Source: Phycisphaerales bacterium (GTDB lineage: Bacteria; Planctomycetota; Phycisphaerae; Phycisphaerales; UBA1924). Taken from it: a stretch of 33,253 nt of DNA. The position numbers and the translations under genes are program-made. This document shows, one piece after another, positions 1-8,158 of this stretch. Every line of letters starts with the position of its first letter. Position 1 is the stretch's first letter. The stretch is taken from NCBI GenBank assembly GCA_007693765.1, contig RECZ01000066.1:1-33253 (forward strand), in the 5' to 3' direction. The notes beneath the pieces were generated by a model. That model worked only from the letters and a program-made list of their open reading frames with translations, was not told where the DNA came from and searched no databases.

Positions 1-2
1 CA

Positions 3-1136
3 CCCCGCCCCAGAAACGACGCCCCGGCCCAACAAGGGGGCTCCGGGGGATCCGGGGCTTCCGGGGGGGGGCTCACCTACGCCCAGTCCGGCGTCTCCAT
101 CGAGGAGGGCGACCGCTTCGTCGACCTCATCCAGTCGCACATGCGCCGCACGCACACGCCCCGCGTCATCGACACCATGGGCGGCTTCGCGGGCATGTTC
201 CGCCTCGACTACAACGAAAAACTCTTCCAGCGCAACTACAAGGACCCCGTCCTCGTCGCCTGCACCGACGGTGTCGGCACCAAGATCAAGCTCCCGCCCC
301 TCGTGGGCCGCTACGACACCATCGGCGTCGACCTCGTCGCCATGAACGTCAACGACCTCATCGTGCAGGGCGCCGAGCCGCTCTTCTTCCTCGACTACAT
401 CGCCGTCAACAAGGTGATCCCCGAACAACTCGAACAGGTCGTCCGCGGCGTGGCCGAGGGCTGCCGCCAGTCCGGCGCCGCCCTGCTCGGGGGCGAGACC
501 GCCGAGATGCCCGGCGTCTACAGCGAGGGCGAGATGGACCTCGCCGGCTTCGCCGTCGGCGTCGTCGAACTCAAACGCGCAAGCGACCCCACCCGCGTCG
601 AACCCGGAGACGTCGTCCTCGCCCTCGAGTCCGACGGCGTCCACAGCAACGGCTACTCCCTCGTCCGCCGCATTGTCGAGCACGCCGGCCTCGACTACGC
701 CCGCGTCTACCCCGAACTCGACGCCCAGCGCACGCTCGGCGACGTCCTGCTCACCCCCACGCGCATCTACGCCCGCCCGATCGTCAACACCCAGCGCGGC
801 TACACGGTCAAGAAGGTCATCACCGGCATGGCCCACATCACCGGCAGCGGCCTCGCCGACAACCTCGAACGCGCCCTGCACGAGGGCGTCGATGCGCAGA
901 TCGAATGGGGCGCCTGGCCCGTCCCGCCCGTGTTCACCTTCCTCCAGAAGCACGGCGGCGTCGCGGAGGACGAGATGCGCCGCGTCTTCAACATGGGCGT
1001 GGGCTACTGCCTCATCGTCCGCCCCACCTTCGCGCCGGCCGTCGAGCGGCGCCTCAAGAAGGAGGGCGAACGCGTGCACACCATCGGGCGCATCGTCAAG
1101 GGCAAGGGCCGCGTGCAGGTCAGAGAGCAGCGCTGA
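3..1136 (+). CDS. purM: Phosphoribosylformylglycinamidine cyclo-ligase (AIR synthetase), 5' end outside window
   Basis: PurM catalyses the ATP-dependent closure of formylglycinamidine ribonucleotide to aminoimidazole ribonucleotide, the fifth step of cytosolic purine synthesis. Family landmarks are in order: LTYAQSGVSIEEGDR (from base 72), the phosphate loop TDGVGTKIKL, LLGGETAEMPGVY, HSNGYSLVR, ITGSGLADNL and MGVGYCLIV. The first ATG in frame is at 141, but conserved PurM sequence starts about 23 codons earlier at 72. The frame has no stop back to the window edge and no ATG or GTG between 3 and 140, so the true start is upstream of the window. Bases 3-71 encode a polar Gly/Ser-rich leader (GGSGGSGASGGG just before the core) not found in the compact PurM of other bacteria. 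The next gene is convergent, 67 nt away. The family call is very secure; only the N-terminus is uncertain. Confidence 0.95.
   Translation, partial: PRPRNDAPAQQGGSGGSGASGGGLTYAQSGVSIEEGDRFVDLIQSHMRRTHTPRVIDTMGGFAGMFRLDYNEKLFQRNYKDPVLVACTDGVGTKIKLPPLVGRYDTIGVDLVAMNVNDLIVQGAEPLFFLDYIAVNKVIPEQLEQVVRGVAEGCRQSGAALLGGETAEMPGVYSEGEMDLAGFAVGVVELKRASDPTRVEPGDVVLALESDGVHSNGYSLVRRIVEHAGLDYARVYPELDAQRTLGDVLLTPTRIYARPIVNTQRGYTVKKVITGMAHITGSGLADNLERALHEGVDAQIEWGAWPVPPVFTFLQKHGGVAEDEMRRVFNMGVGYCLIVRPTFAPAVERRLKKEGERVHTIGRIVKGKGRVQVREQR
36..71 (+). other. Four G-tracts in the purM leader (possible G-quadruplex)
   Basis: G-runs of 5, 5, 4 and 9 lie at 36-40, 45-49, 54-57 and 63-71, separated by 4-, 4- and 5-nt spacers. 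This fits the usual G-quadruplex pattern in the coding strand and hence in the mRNA. In the purM frame it encodes the Gly/Ser leader. Folding is inferred from pattern only. Confidence 0.5.
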
Positions 1137-1203
1137 CGCCGGGCCACGCCCCCGAGCCGAGGGCAAAAGCCCGCGCACAGCGCGATGCGCAACCGCACAG
1201 CGC

Positions 1204-1596
1204 TCACCCCGCCAGCGAGTCCGCGATCTGTTCTCGATCCGGGTTCGGGTCCAGCACGCCGAGCGATTCGCGCCGCTCGGCCGACGCGGCCTCCACGCGC
1301 TCAAAGATCTCTTCCCGCAGCACCTGCGCGATGTCCCGCGCCGATTCGAGGCTCGTCAGCGTATAGCGCGCCGCGGCCATCGTCAGCTGCAGCACGTCGC
1401 GCGGCGTGGGCATCTCCCGAGCGTGCTCAGCGATCTTCGTCAGCAACTCCTCTGACCGAACGCCCGCCATCATCACGGAGGGGTCGAAGCCGACATCCTT
1501 TACAGGCGCCGGCATAGCACGCCGCGTTTCAGGCGCCCCTTGCGTTGACGCTACTCCACGATCAAGCGCCACATTGTTGTTCTGTACACCGTCCAT
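1204..1596 (-). CDS. Hypothetical small helical protein
   Basis: A 130-residue protein that I do not recognise. The start at 1596 is well supported by GGAG seven bases before the ATG on the minus strand. The first 30 residues are polar and probably disordered (MDGVQNNNVALDRG...). The rest, from about residue 40, is predicted helical and charged, with regularly spaced Leu/Ile/Val (LLTKIAEHAREM, VLREEIFERVEAA). There is no signal peptide, membrane segment or cysteine, so it is probably cytosolic. The early codons are less GC-rich than those of its neighbours. It is convergent with purM and separated by 177 nt from the TPR gene behind it. The open frame, ribosome site and protein-like composition make it a likely gene of unknown function. 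Confidence 0.6.
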   Translation of the reverse strand: MDGVQNNNVALDRGVASTQGAPETRRAMPAPVKDVGFDPSVMMAGVRSEELLTKIAEHAREMPTPRDVLQLTMAAARYTLTSLESARDIAQVLREEIFERVEAASAERRESLGVLDPNPDREQIADSLAG

Positions 1597-1773
1597 AGCA
1601 TCGCTCCCACGCCCTCCATGGCGTTCAACGGGCGCACGCTGCGCCGCTCACATGGAAGCGTGGCATTCACGCGGCCGGCACGCCAGCCGTTTCCCCGTGA
1701 AATATGCGTTGAGCGGCCGCGCACGCCGCGCCGACCACCCAGCTCGCGCAACCCCAACGTCCCATATCGGCGA

Positions 1774-4362
1774 TCACTTCGTCATGTCGCGCGGCCCGGG
1801 GACGACCTCCTCGAAATCACTGTCGATCGCTTCTTGGGGCATCCCCTCAGAGACAAGCTCGCGCGTGAGCCGCGCCATCTCCGCCACCGTCGCGTCGGCG
1901 GCGTTCATCGCGGTTCGGTAGAGGCCATCCGTCGGGGGCGGCACACGCCCGATGAGCATCGCGGCGATCACCACCGGGTGCGTGTCGCCCTCCAGCGCCT
2001 CATCGATCGGGCCGCGTTCGGTGATCGAGAGCGTCGTCCCCACGAGCATCAGCGCCAGCGCGCGCTCCGCCGCCGACATCGTGGCCACCCGCTCCGCCAC
2101 CGCCCGCATCAGGATCAACGCGTCGGCCCGCATCTGCGCCCGCGCCTCGCCCTCCACCTGCTGGCTCGAAAGGATCAGGCCGCGGGTGTGGAACAGTGAG
2201 TTGATCAGCATCGAGCCCTGTGCTTCCTGCATCGCCTGCGCCACCGCGCCGGCGCCGCCCGCCAGAGGCCGCAGGCTCGATCGCGTCATCAGGTCCGAAT
2301 CCGCCGAGAGCGAGTTCGGCCCTTGCACATAGTGACCCTGCTGGTTGTATCGGAAGCCCTGCAGCGCGCGCCACCGCATCGTGAGCGAGAAGTGCGCCAC
2401 CGAGTCCACGAGCAGCCCCACAGCGCCCTGCCCGACCCACACGTTCGCCTCGATCGCCTCGCCGGGCATGAGCCGCAGCCGGCGGTTCAGGTCCACCACC
2501 TCGGGCAGCATGTAGCCCCGGTACTCCTGCCCATCCAGGCTCGCCTGCGGCGAGAGCAGGATCCGCGACTCGATCGGCTTCTCCGGCCCCAACGCGAGCG
2601 GCAGCCGCCCCACGTTGCGCAGCCGCACACGCACGAACAGCCCGTCGACAGGCTCCGTCCGCGGGGGAACGTGCGCGATCGACAGCGAGATGAACGAACG
2701 CGGGTCGTAGGTCATCTCATCGAGCCACCGCGGCGTGCGCTCGATGTAGCGCTCCAGCGCCGTCGCCGTCGGCGTCGGGCGCAGCGACTCGCCCAGCAGC
2801 GACTCGATCCGCCCGCGGGCGAACGCGCCCGTCATCAACCCGGATTGGCGCATCGCCACCTGCGCGTACCGGCGCACGGCCTCCTGCTGCGCGCCCTCAC
2901 GCTCGGCCAGCACCGCCAGCCCCAGCAGCGCCTGCGGGTCGCTCTCCGCCAGCGGCTCGAGCAGCCCGCGGGCCACATCGTGCTCGCCGCGACGTATCGC
3001 CATCCACCCGCGGAAGCGCTGCAGTGCGCTGCGACGCAGCACGCCCTTTTCAGCCATTTCTTCGAGCTTCGAGGCCGCCTCGTCGAGGTTCTCGCCGCTC
3101 CACACGCTCAGCCAGATCAGGCGCAGCGTGGTGTGGCGGATCGACTCTTCGATCGATTCCGGCGTCAGCCCCCGCGCCAGCAGTTCCGCGGGCGGGTTGC
3201 GGAGGGTCGTCAACACCTGCTCCGTCGAGGCTCGCAGCGAGCGCATCGACGCCGCGGCAGCCTCGCGCCGGCCAACCGAGAGGTGCGCCGCAAGCCGCAG
3301 CATCTCGAGGTCCGGCTGCAGCCGGTGTTGCTCGAGGGGCGCGCCGGTGGGCTGGCCGGCGGCCTCGGCCATCGCGATCTGTTGAGCGCGCATGCTGCGC
3401 TGCGACGACTCGATCTGCTCGATCGTCTCCAGCAGCGAATCGACCCCGTCCTTCTGCCACAGACCGATCAACGCTTCCTGACGGATCTCGTCCGATAGCC
3501 CGCCGGCGGTGCGGAACAGCAGCCCCATCCCCAACTCTTGGAACCGCATAGCGCCCGCGAACGCCCCGTGTGAACGCAACTCGCGCGCCAGGTTCAGGTG
3601 CGACGAGGCGTCGAGCGGATCGGCCATCACCACGTTGAGCAACATCTCGACGCGCCCGAGCGCATCGTCCGAGCGATCCAGCACGTGCGACGCCGCCAGC
3701 ACCGCGGCGTCCTTGTTGCTCGGGTCGAGCTGCGTCGCCAACGTGAGCCGTTCGAGGTACCCGTCCTGATCGCCGCGCTCGCGCAGCAGCAGGGCGCTGT
3801 CCAGCGCCAGCCGGCTGCGGACCGAGGCGTCCAGCGACCCGCCCCCGGAGCTCAGAAATCGGTCGTACAGCGCTAGCCGCGATTCCGCGTCCTGCTTAGC
3901 ATCGAGCCGCGACGAGATCAGCCGCAACTGCGCGACCGTGTCGCGCGGGTCCAGCGCGATCACGTCGCGCGTCGCCGCCAGCGTCCGATCCTTGTTCCGC
4001 GCCGCCGTCCACGCCTCCACGCGAAGACGCGCCAGCTCGATGCTCTCGGGGTGGACCGCGTTGGCCACGTCCAGCGTCAGGCCCACCAGCGTATGTTCCC
4101 GCTCGCCCGGGTCCTCGACGGAACGCAGCCGGAAAATCGCGTTGCGGGCGAGCTGCAGCGAGAGGGCACGACGGATCGCCGATGGCGTTGACCGCATCGA
4201 CTCCCGCACCGTTATCCCGGACGCCCCCCCGGACGCTGACCCGTCGCCCGGCGCCGATTGCGCGCCCGCCTGCGTTCCCGTCGCCAGGAGAATCAACCCC
4301 AGCGCAAGGCGAACGCCGAACCGCGAAGACCCCGCCAGACACCCGGCACTCATTCGATGCAT
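1774..4362 (-). CDS. Secreted TPR-like repeat protein of unknown function
   Basis: An 862-residue exported protein. I chose the ATG at 4362, 2 nt after the stop of the upstream membrane-protein gene; a GGAG lies 13 bases before it, and another ATG follows at 4353. The frame stays open further upstream, but that stretch runs through the neighbouring gene and reads as Arg/Gly-rich shadow. Residues 1-36 form a signal peptide (FGVRLALGLILLATGTQAGAQS) with likely cleavage after AGA. Residues 60-600 are helical with TPR-like spacing and typical turns (VIALDPRDTVAQL, LATQLDPSNKDAAVL, VVMADPLDASSHLNLAREL). The last 250 residues are more beta-rich (LFVRVRLRNVGRLPLALGP resembles an Ig-like or CARDB-type strand pattern) and then helical. 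It probably acts in the periplasm or at the outer surface. No catalytic motif is evident. Confidence 0.8.
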   Translation of the reverse strand: MHRMSAGCLAGSSRFGVRLALGLILLATGTQAGAQSAPGDGSASGGASGITVRESMRSTPSAIRRALSLQLARNAIFRLRSVEDPGEREHTLVGLTLDVANAVHPESIELARLRVEAWTAARNKDRTLAATRDVIALDPRDTVAQLRLISSRLDAKQDAESRLALYDRFLSSGGGSLDASVRSRLALDSALLLRERGDQDGYLERLTLATQLDPSNKDAAVLAASHVLDRSDDALGRVEMLLNVVMADPLDASSHLNLARELRSHGAFAGAMRFQELGMGLLFRTAGGLSDEIRQEALIGLWQKDGVDSLLETIEQIESSQRSMRAQQIAMAEAAGQPTGAPLEQHRLQPDLEMLRLAAHLSVGRREAAAASMRSLRASTEQVLTTLRNPPAELLARGLTPESIEESIRHTTLRLIWLSVWSGENLDEAASKLEEMAEKGVLRRSALQRFRGWMAIRRGEHDVARGLLEPLAESDPQALLGLAVLAEREGAQQEAVRRYAQVAMRQSGLMTGAFARGRIESLLGESLRPTPTATALERYIERTPRWLDEMTYDPRSFISLSIAHVPPRTEPVDGLFVRVRLRNVGRLPLALGPEKPIESRILLSPQASLDGQEYRGYMLPEVVDLNRRLRLMPGEAIEANVWVGQGAVGLLVDSVAHFSLTMRWRALQGFRYNQQGHYVQGPNSLSADSDLMTRSSLRPLAGGAGAVAQAMQEAQGSMLINSLFHTRGLILSSQQVEGEARAQMRADALILMRAVAERVATMSAAERALALMLVGTTLSITERGPIDEALEGDTHPVVIAAMLIGRVPPPTDGLYRTAMNAADATVAEMARLTRELVSEGMPQEAIDSDFEEVVPGPRDMTK

Positions 4363-4364
4363 GT

Positions 4365-4676
4365 TCAAGACGTGGCTCCGAATACCAGCGACATCGCGGT
4401 CATCGCCGCGCCGATCACAAAGAGCGAACCGAACCCGAGTTCCGCCACCATCACGCTCACACGCGATGCGCCCGGGAAGAGGCGGTCTCCGACCACCACC
4501 AGAAAGACGAACTGCCCCGCCGCGATCGCCGTCAGCCCGCCGGCCAGCCCGGCCCGCGCCGAGGCCCCCGAGGCGAACCACCCATACGAGGCCAGCGCGT
4601 ACCCGCCGACCACCAGCAGGCCCGCCCAGACGGTGCCCAAAGCCACCAGCGCCAGTAGATTTACCCAACGCAGCAT
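4365..4676 (-). CDS. Small integral membrane protein, four predicted TM segments
   Basis: A roughly 103-residue very hydrophobic protein. Predicted membrane spans lie near residues 5-27 (LLALVALGTVWAGLLVVGGY), 42-55, 56-66 and 80-100 (ELGFGSLFVIGAAMTAMSLV). An in-frame GTG lies at 4685, but the best ribosome site (GGGAGG) ends 1 nt before it and 10 nt before the ATG at 4676, so I prefer the ATG. Its stop is 2 nt before the start of the secreted TPR gene, so the two are almost certainly co-transcribed and translationally coupled. I do not recognise a family. The pairing suggests a shared role at the cell envelope. Confidence 0.65.
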   Translation of the reverse strand: MLRWVNLLALVALGTVWAGLLVVGGYALASYGWFASGASARAGLAGGLTAIAAGQFVFLVVVGDRLFPGASRVSVMVAELGFGSLFVIGAAMTAMSLVFGATS

Positions 4677-4777
4677 CCGACGCACGCCTCCCTGCGCCTT
4701 TCATGAGGCGATGCGCAGAATACGTCCACGCTCGCTCCCGGGCCAGTTCCACCGGCCAACGACCATACGCGAAACTC

Positions 4778-4806
4778 TTGACGCTCCATCGGCCCATTGG
4801 TACCGT
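4778..4806 (+). promoter_or_regulatory. Weak candidate promoter for the HEAT-like gene
   Basis: TTGACG at 4778-4783 and TACCGT at 4801-4806 are 17 nt apart, in the space between divergent genes. The -35 box is good and the -10 box poor (three of six bases). The predicted leader to the ATG at 4969 is about 155 nt, with no further structure noticed in it. Confidence 0.25.
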
Positions 4807-4968
4807 CCCGACGCATTTCTCGGCCTCCGATCGCCCACCAACGCGCCGTCGAACCGTCGCGCGGCCCGATGGCCGAAGGGGCGCCACCCCCGTCAGACGG
4901 CGCCCGGGTCCCATCGGTTCGTCCCGACTCGCGCCAACCGCGACGCAACATCATCCGAACAGGGGCAC

Positions 4969-6057
4969 ATGATCGTCCGCACAATCGCCGTTATCGCCCT
5001 CTGCTCGATCCTGAGCATCCCCGCCGCCCCGACCGCGTGGGCGCAACTCCCACAGGGCATCACCGCGCGCCAGACCATGAGCGCCGAAGACCAGCGCGCC
5101 GTCCGCGATTTCGCGGGCCAGCACCTCCCCGCGCTCGGCGCCGACGACACCCGCCAACGCCAGCGCGCCCGCGACGCCCTCCTCGCCCCCCTCGCCGGGG
5201 AAAACGTCTCCGTCGCCTTCCGCCTCGAACTCTCCTCCGCGCTCGCCCCCGGCCTCCGCAGCATCACCACCGGCTCCGCAGACGAGCACGCCGTCTTCAA
5301 CGCCTGCCGTATCGCCGCGGCCCTCGCCACCGACGCCGGCGTGAGCATCCTCCGCACCGCCCTCACCGACGAACGCGACGCCGTCCGCTACGCCGGCGCC
5401 TACGGCATGCGGCGCGTCATGCTCGCCGCCGCCATCGGGCGCGCCCCGCTCGGCGGCGATCAGGAGGCCGTCATCCTCGGCGCCCTCGCCGACGCCATGC
5501 GCGCCGAGACCGAGCACGGCGTCTTCGACGGCCTCGTCAGCGCCTTCGAGGCCGTCGGCGCCGACGAGCAGGGCCGGCTCCGCGCCATGGCTCGCATGTG
5601 CGACGCCGCCAGCGCCCGCGCCCGCACGCTCGAAAGCCAGACCATCGCCGACAACGCCGAGGGCTGGGCCCGATCCCTCCTCCGCGCCGTCCGCGGCGCC
5701 CAGTCCACCCTCATCGATCAGATCCGACGCGGCACGCCCAACCGCGACTTCGCCATCGCCTGCGCGCACTTCAGCGGCCACGCCCTCGCCCACACCCTGC
5801 GCCGCGTCGAGTCCGCTGCGCAGCTCAGCGACGGCGAGTCCTCCAGCCTCGGCGAACTCGTCCGCACCGCCGAGGTCACGCTGCTCTTCTCCGACAACGC
5901 GGTCCGCGGCCTCAACCAGCAGGAGCAGCCCCTCGCCGCCGCCTGGCCCGACGCCGCCCGCACCCGCTCCGAGGCACTGAAGTGGATCGGCCCCCAGGGC
6001 GTCCTCACCCGCTCGCCCTACACCTTCACCGCCGACACCTTCCTCCCCGCTCGCTGA
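4969..6057 (+). CDS. Secreted HEAT-like repeat protein
   Basis: A 362-residue exported protein. Start is the ATG at 4969, preceded by AGGGG three bases away. The frame is open far upstream, but that part overlaps the divergent genes and has no protein-like character. Residues 1-25 form a clear signal peptide (MIVRTIAVIALCSILSIP...) with AWA before the cleavage site. The mature part is alpha-helical with repeated Ala/Leu-rich helix pairs and a HEAT-like turn (LTDERDAVRYAGAYGMRRV, about residues 127-145). There is no cysteine pair, lipobox or catalytic motif. It sits alone between divergent genes and the peptide transporter, 124 nt from the latter. HEAT-type scaffolds usually mediate protein contacts; a specific role cannot be given. 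Confidence 0.75.
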   Translation: MIVRTIAVIALCSILSIPAAPTAWAQLPQGITARQTMSAEDQRAVRDFAGQHLPALGADDTRQRQRARDALLAPLAGENVSVAFRLELSSALAPGLRSITTGSADEHAVFNACRIAAALATDAGVSILRTALTDERDAVRYAGAYGMRRVMLAAAIGRAPLGGDQEAVILGALADAMRAETEHGVFDGLVSAFEAVGADEQGRLRAMARMCDAASARARTLESQTIADNAEGWARSLLRAVRGAQSTLIDQIRRGTPNRDFAIACAHFSGHALAHTLRRVESAAQLSDGESSSLGELVRTAEVTLLFSDNAVRGLNQQEQPLAAAWPDAARTRSEALKWIGPQGVLTRSPYTFTADTFLPAR

Positions 6058-6181
6058 CCCGCACCGCACCGTCGCGCACCGGGCGGCACGATCGGGCGGC
6101 TGCGACGTCACTCGCAGGTTTGCTTGCGCGCTCAGCCCCGCACGCCCCCAACGCGACGGGGAATCCGACTACCCTGTCAGC

Positions 6182-8158
6182 ATGCTCAGGCTCCTCGCGC
6201 CGATCCTGCTCCTCGCCGGCGCCGTCGCGCTGGCGATCATCGGCGACCGCCCCCAGCCGCCGGCGTCGTACACCTTCCTGAGCTCCGCCGACGCCTTCAC
6301 CCTCGACCCCCAGCGCATGTCCTACGACCAGGACATGCGCATCGCCCACGCCATCTACGACGGCCTCGTCCGCTGGGACCCGTACACCTTCGACATCATC
6401 CCCGGCGTCGCCGAGCGCTGGGACGTCTCCCCCGACGGCCTCGTCTACACCTTCCATCTGCGCGACAACGCCCGCTGGTCCAACGGCGACCCCGTCACCG
6501 CGCAGGACTTCCGCTACTCGTGGCGCCGCGCCCTCATGCCCGACACCGCGGCGAACTACACCAGCCTCTTCTTCGTCATTGATGGCGCCCGCGAGTTCTT
6601 CGATTGGCGATCGCAACAACTCGCCGAGCACGCCGCCAGACCCGCCGCGGAGAGAACCCGCGCCGCGGCCCAGCGGCTCCGCCTCGACGCCGAGGAGCGC
6701 TTCCGCGAGACCGTCGCCATCGATACCCCCGATGCGCGCACGCTCACCGTCACGCTCTCGCGGCCCGCGGCGTACTTCCTCGACCTGTGCGCCTTCCCCA
6801 TCTTCTTCGCCGTCCACCGCGAAAGCGTCGAAGCATGGGCCGACGTCGACCCCGTCACCGGGCGCATCGACCAGCGCCACGGCTGGACAAAGCCCCCGCA
6901 TCTCATCAGCAGCGGCGCCTACAAGGTCGTCTCCTGGCGGTTCAAGCGCGACATGCGCCTCGAGCGCAACGAGCACTATTGGGATAGCGCCAGCGTCCGC
7001 AGCGACTCCGTGCGCATGGTCGTCATCGAAGACCCCAGCACCCGCGTCCTCGCCTTCGAGACGGGCGCCGCCGACTGGAACACCGACGTCGCCGTCGATT
7101 ACCTCGGCGACATGCTCGACGCCCGCGCCCGCGGCGAGCGCCACGACGTCCACCCCATCTCCCGCTTCGGCACCTACTTCTGGCACTTCAACTGCATGCC
7201 CACCCTCACCGGCGGGCGCCCCAACCCCTTCCACGACGCCCGCGTCCGCCGCGCCTTCACCATGTCGATGAACAAGCACGACATCGTCGGCAAGGTCCGT
7301 CGTGGCGGCGAGGATATCGCCACTACGTTCGTCCCCCCCGGCAGCATCCCCGGCTTCGACCCCGAGGGCTCCATCGTCGGCCTGCCCTACGACCCGCCCG
7401 CCGCCCGCGCCCTGCTCGAAGACGCCGGCTGGACGCGCAACGAGAGCGGCGCGCTCACCGACCGCGCCGGCACGCCGTTCCCAGTCGTCGAACTCCTCGC
7501 CTCCACCGGCGCCTACCACGACCGCGTCGCACTCGCCATGGGCGCCATGTGGGAGACAGAACTCGGCGTCCGCACCCGCGTCGTCCGCAAGGAGACGAAA
7601 ACCTACCGCGACGACCTCCTCCGGCGCGACTACATGCTCGCCCGCGGCGGATGGCTCGGCGACTACGGCGACCCCACAACGTTCCTCAACCTCCACCGCA
7701 CAGGCGACGGCAACAACCACCGCGGCTTCTCCAACCCCAACTTCGACGACCTGCTCGATCGCGCCGACCGCGAGACCGATCCCCAGAAGCGCATGCGCTA
7801 CCTCGAAGAGGCGGAGCGCATGACCATGGAAGTCGAACTCCCCATCCTCCCGATCTGGCACTACGCCACCAGCTACCAGTTCCACCCCGACCAACTCAAG
7901 GGCCTCAGCACCCACCCGCGCCTCACCCAATACCTCCACTACATCTACAAGGTCGATCCCGCCAAGGCCGATCCAAACCCCTCTTCTCCTCCTACCAAAC
8001 CTAGTGGGACGGGCGTCCCGCCCGTCTCCTCCAAAACCTCTGATTTCTCGGCCCCGGTCTCGAAGGGGCAGTCTCCACAAACGCCGCCTGAGAGCGACGC
8101 GAGCAGCGCAATGCAGTCATCGGAGCCGACGCCGAGCGCAGAGGGCGCACACCCATGA
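6182..8158 (+). CDS. Peptide ABC transporter substrate-binding protein (OppA/DppA-like, SBP_bac_5)
   Basis: A 658-residue extracytoplasmic binding protein for peptide or similar uptake. The N-terminus (MLRLLAPILLLAGAVALAII) is a signal peptide or anchor without a lipobox cysteine, unusual for this family. Family landmarks include the opening strand TFLSSADAFTLDPQRMSYD, AERWDVSPDGLVYTFHLRDN (about residues 76-95), WSNGDPVTAQDFRYSWRRAL, LISSGAYKV, RNEHYWD, VRRAFTMSMNKHDIV and the late WLGDYGDPTTFLNL. The globular part ends near residue 600. The last 55 or so residues are a low-complexity Pro/Ser/Thr tail partly encoded by a 30-bp palindromic repeat (8001-8030). The stop overlaps the permease start (ATGA). 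There is no evident Shine-Dalgarno; a TACCCT box at 6170-6175 ends 6 nt before the ATG, so the mRNA may be leaderless. Confidence 0.92.
   Translation: MLRLLAPILLLAGAVALAIIGDRPQPPASYTFLSSADAFTLDPQRMSYDQDMRIAHAIYDGLVRWDPYTFDIIPGVAERWDVSPDGLVYTFHLRDNARWSNGDPVTAQDFRYSWRRALMPDTAANYTSLFFVIDGAREFFDWRSQQLAEHAARPAAERTRAAAQRLRLDAEERFRETVAIDTPDARTLTVTLSRPAAYFLDLCAFPIFFAVHRESVEAWADVDPVTGRIDQRHGWTKPPHLISSGAYKVVSWRFKRDMRLERNEHYWDSASVRSDSVRMVVIEDPSTRVLAFETGAADWNTDVAVDYLGDMLDARARGERHDVHPISRFGTYFWHFNCMPTLTGGRPNPFHDARVRRAFTMSMNKHDIVGKVRRGGEDIATTFVPPGSIPGFDPEGSIVGLPYDPPAARALLEDAGWTRNESGALTDRAGTPFPVVELLASTGAYHDRVALAMGAMWETELGVRTRVVRKETKTYRDDLLRRDYMLARGGWLGDYGDPTTFLNLHRTGDGNNHRGFSNPNFDDLLDRADRETDPQKRMRYLEEAERMTMEVELPILPIWHYATSYQFHPDQLKGLSTHPRLTQYLHYIYKVDPAKADPNPSSPPTKPSGTGVPPVSSKTSDFSAPVSKGQSPQTPPESDASSAMQSSEPTPSAEGAHP
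8001..8030. repeat. Interspersed 30-bp palindromic repeat, copy 1 (in frame in the binding-protein gene)
   Basis: These 30 bases are identical to 11453-11482. The core is an inverted repeat, GACGGGC and GCCCGTC around GTCCC, extendable to a 9-bp stem with one G-T pair. It encodes the GTGVPPV stretch of the binding protein's tail. Such strings recur in many planctomycete genomes, to my knowledge; I cannot count copies from one window. Confidence 0.8.

Noticed and set aside
4258-4968. Upstream extension of the HEAT-like gene
   Set aside because: The frame is open, but the added 237 residues overlap two opposite-strand genes and end just before a good signal peptide at 4969.
6026-8080. Minus-strand open frame of 684 codons opposite the binding-protein gene
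   Set aside because: Gly/Val/Ala/Asp-rich shadow of a confident gene, with no ribosome site and no domain.
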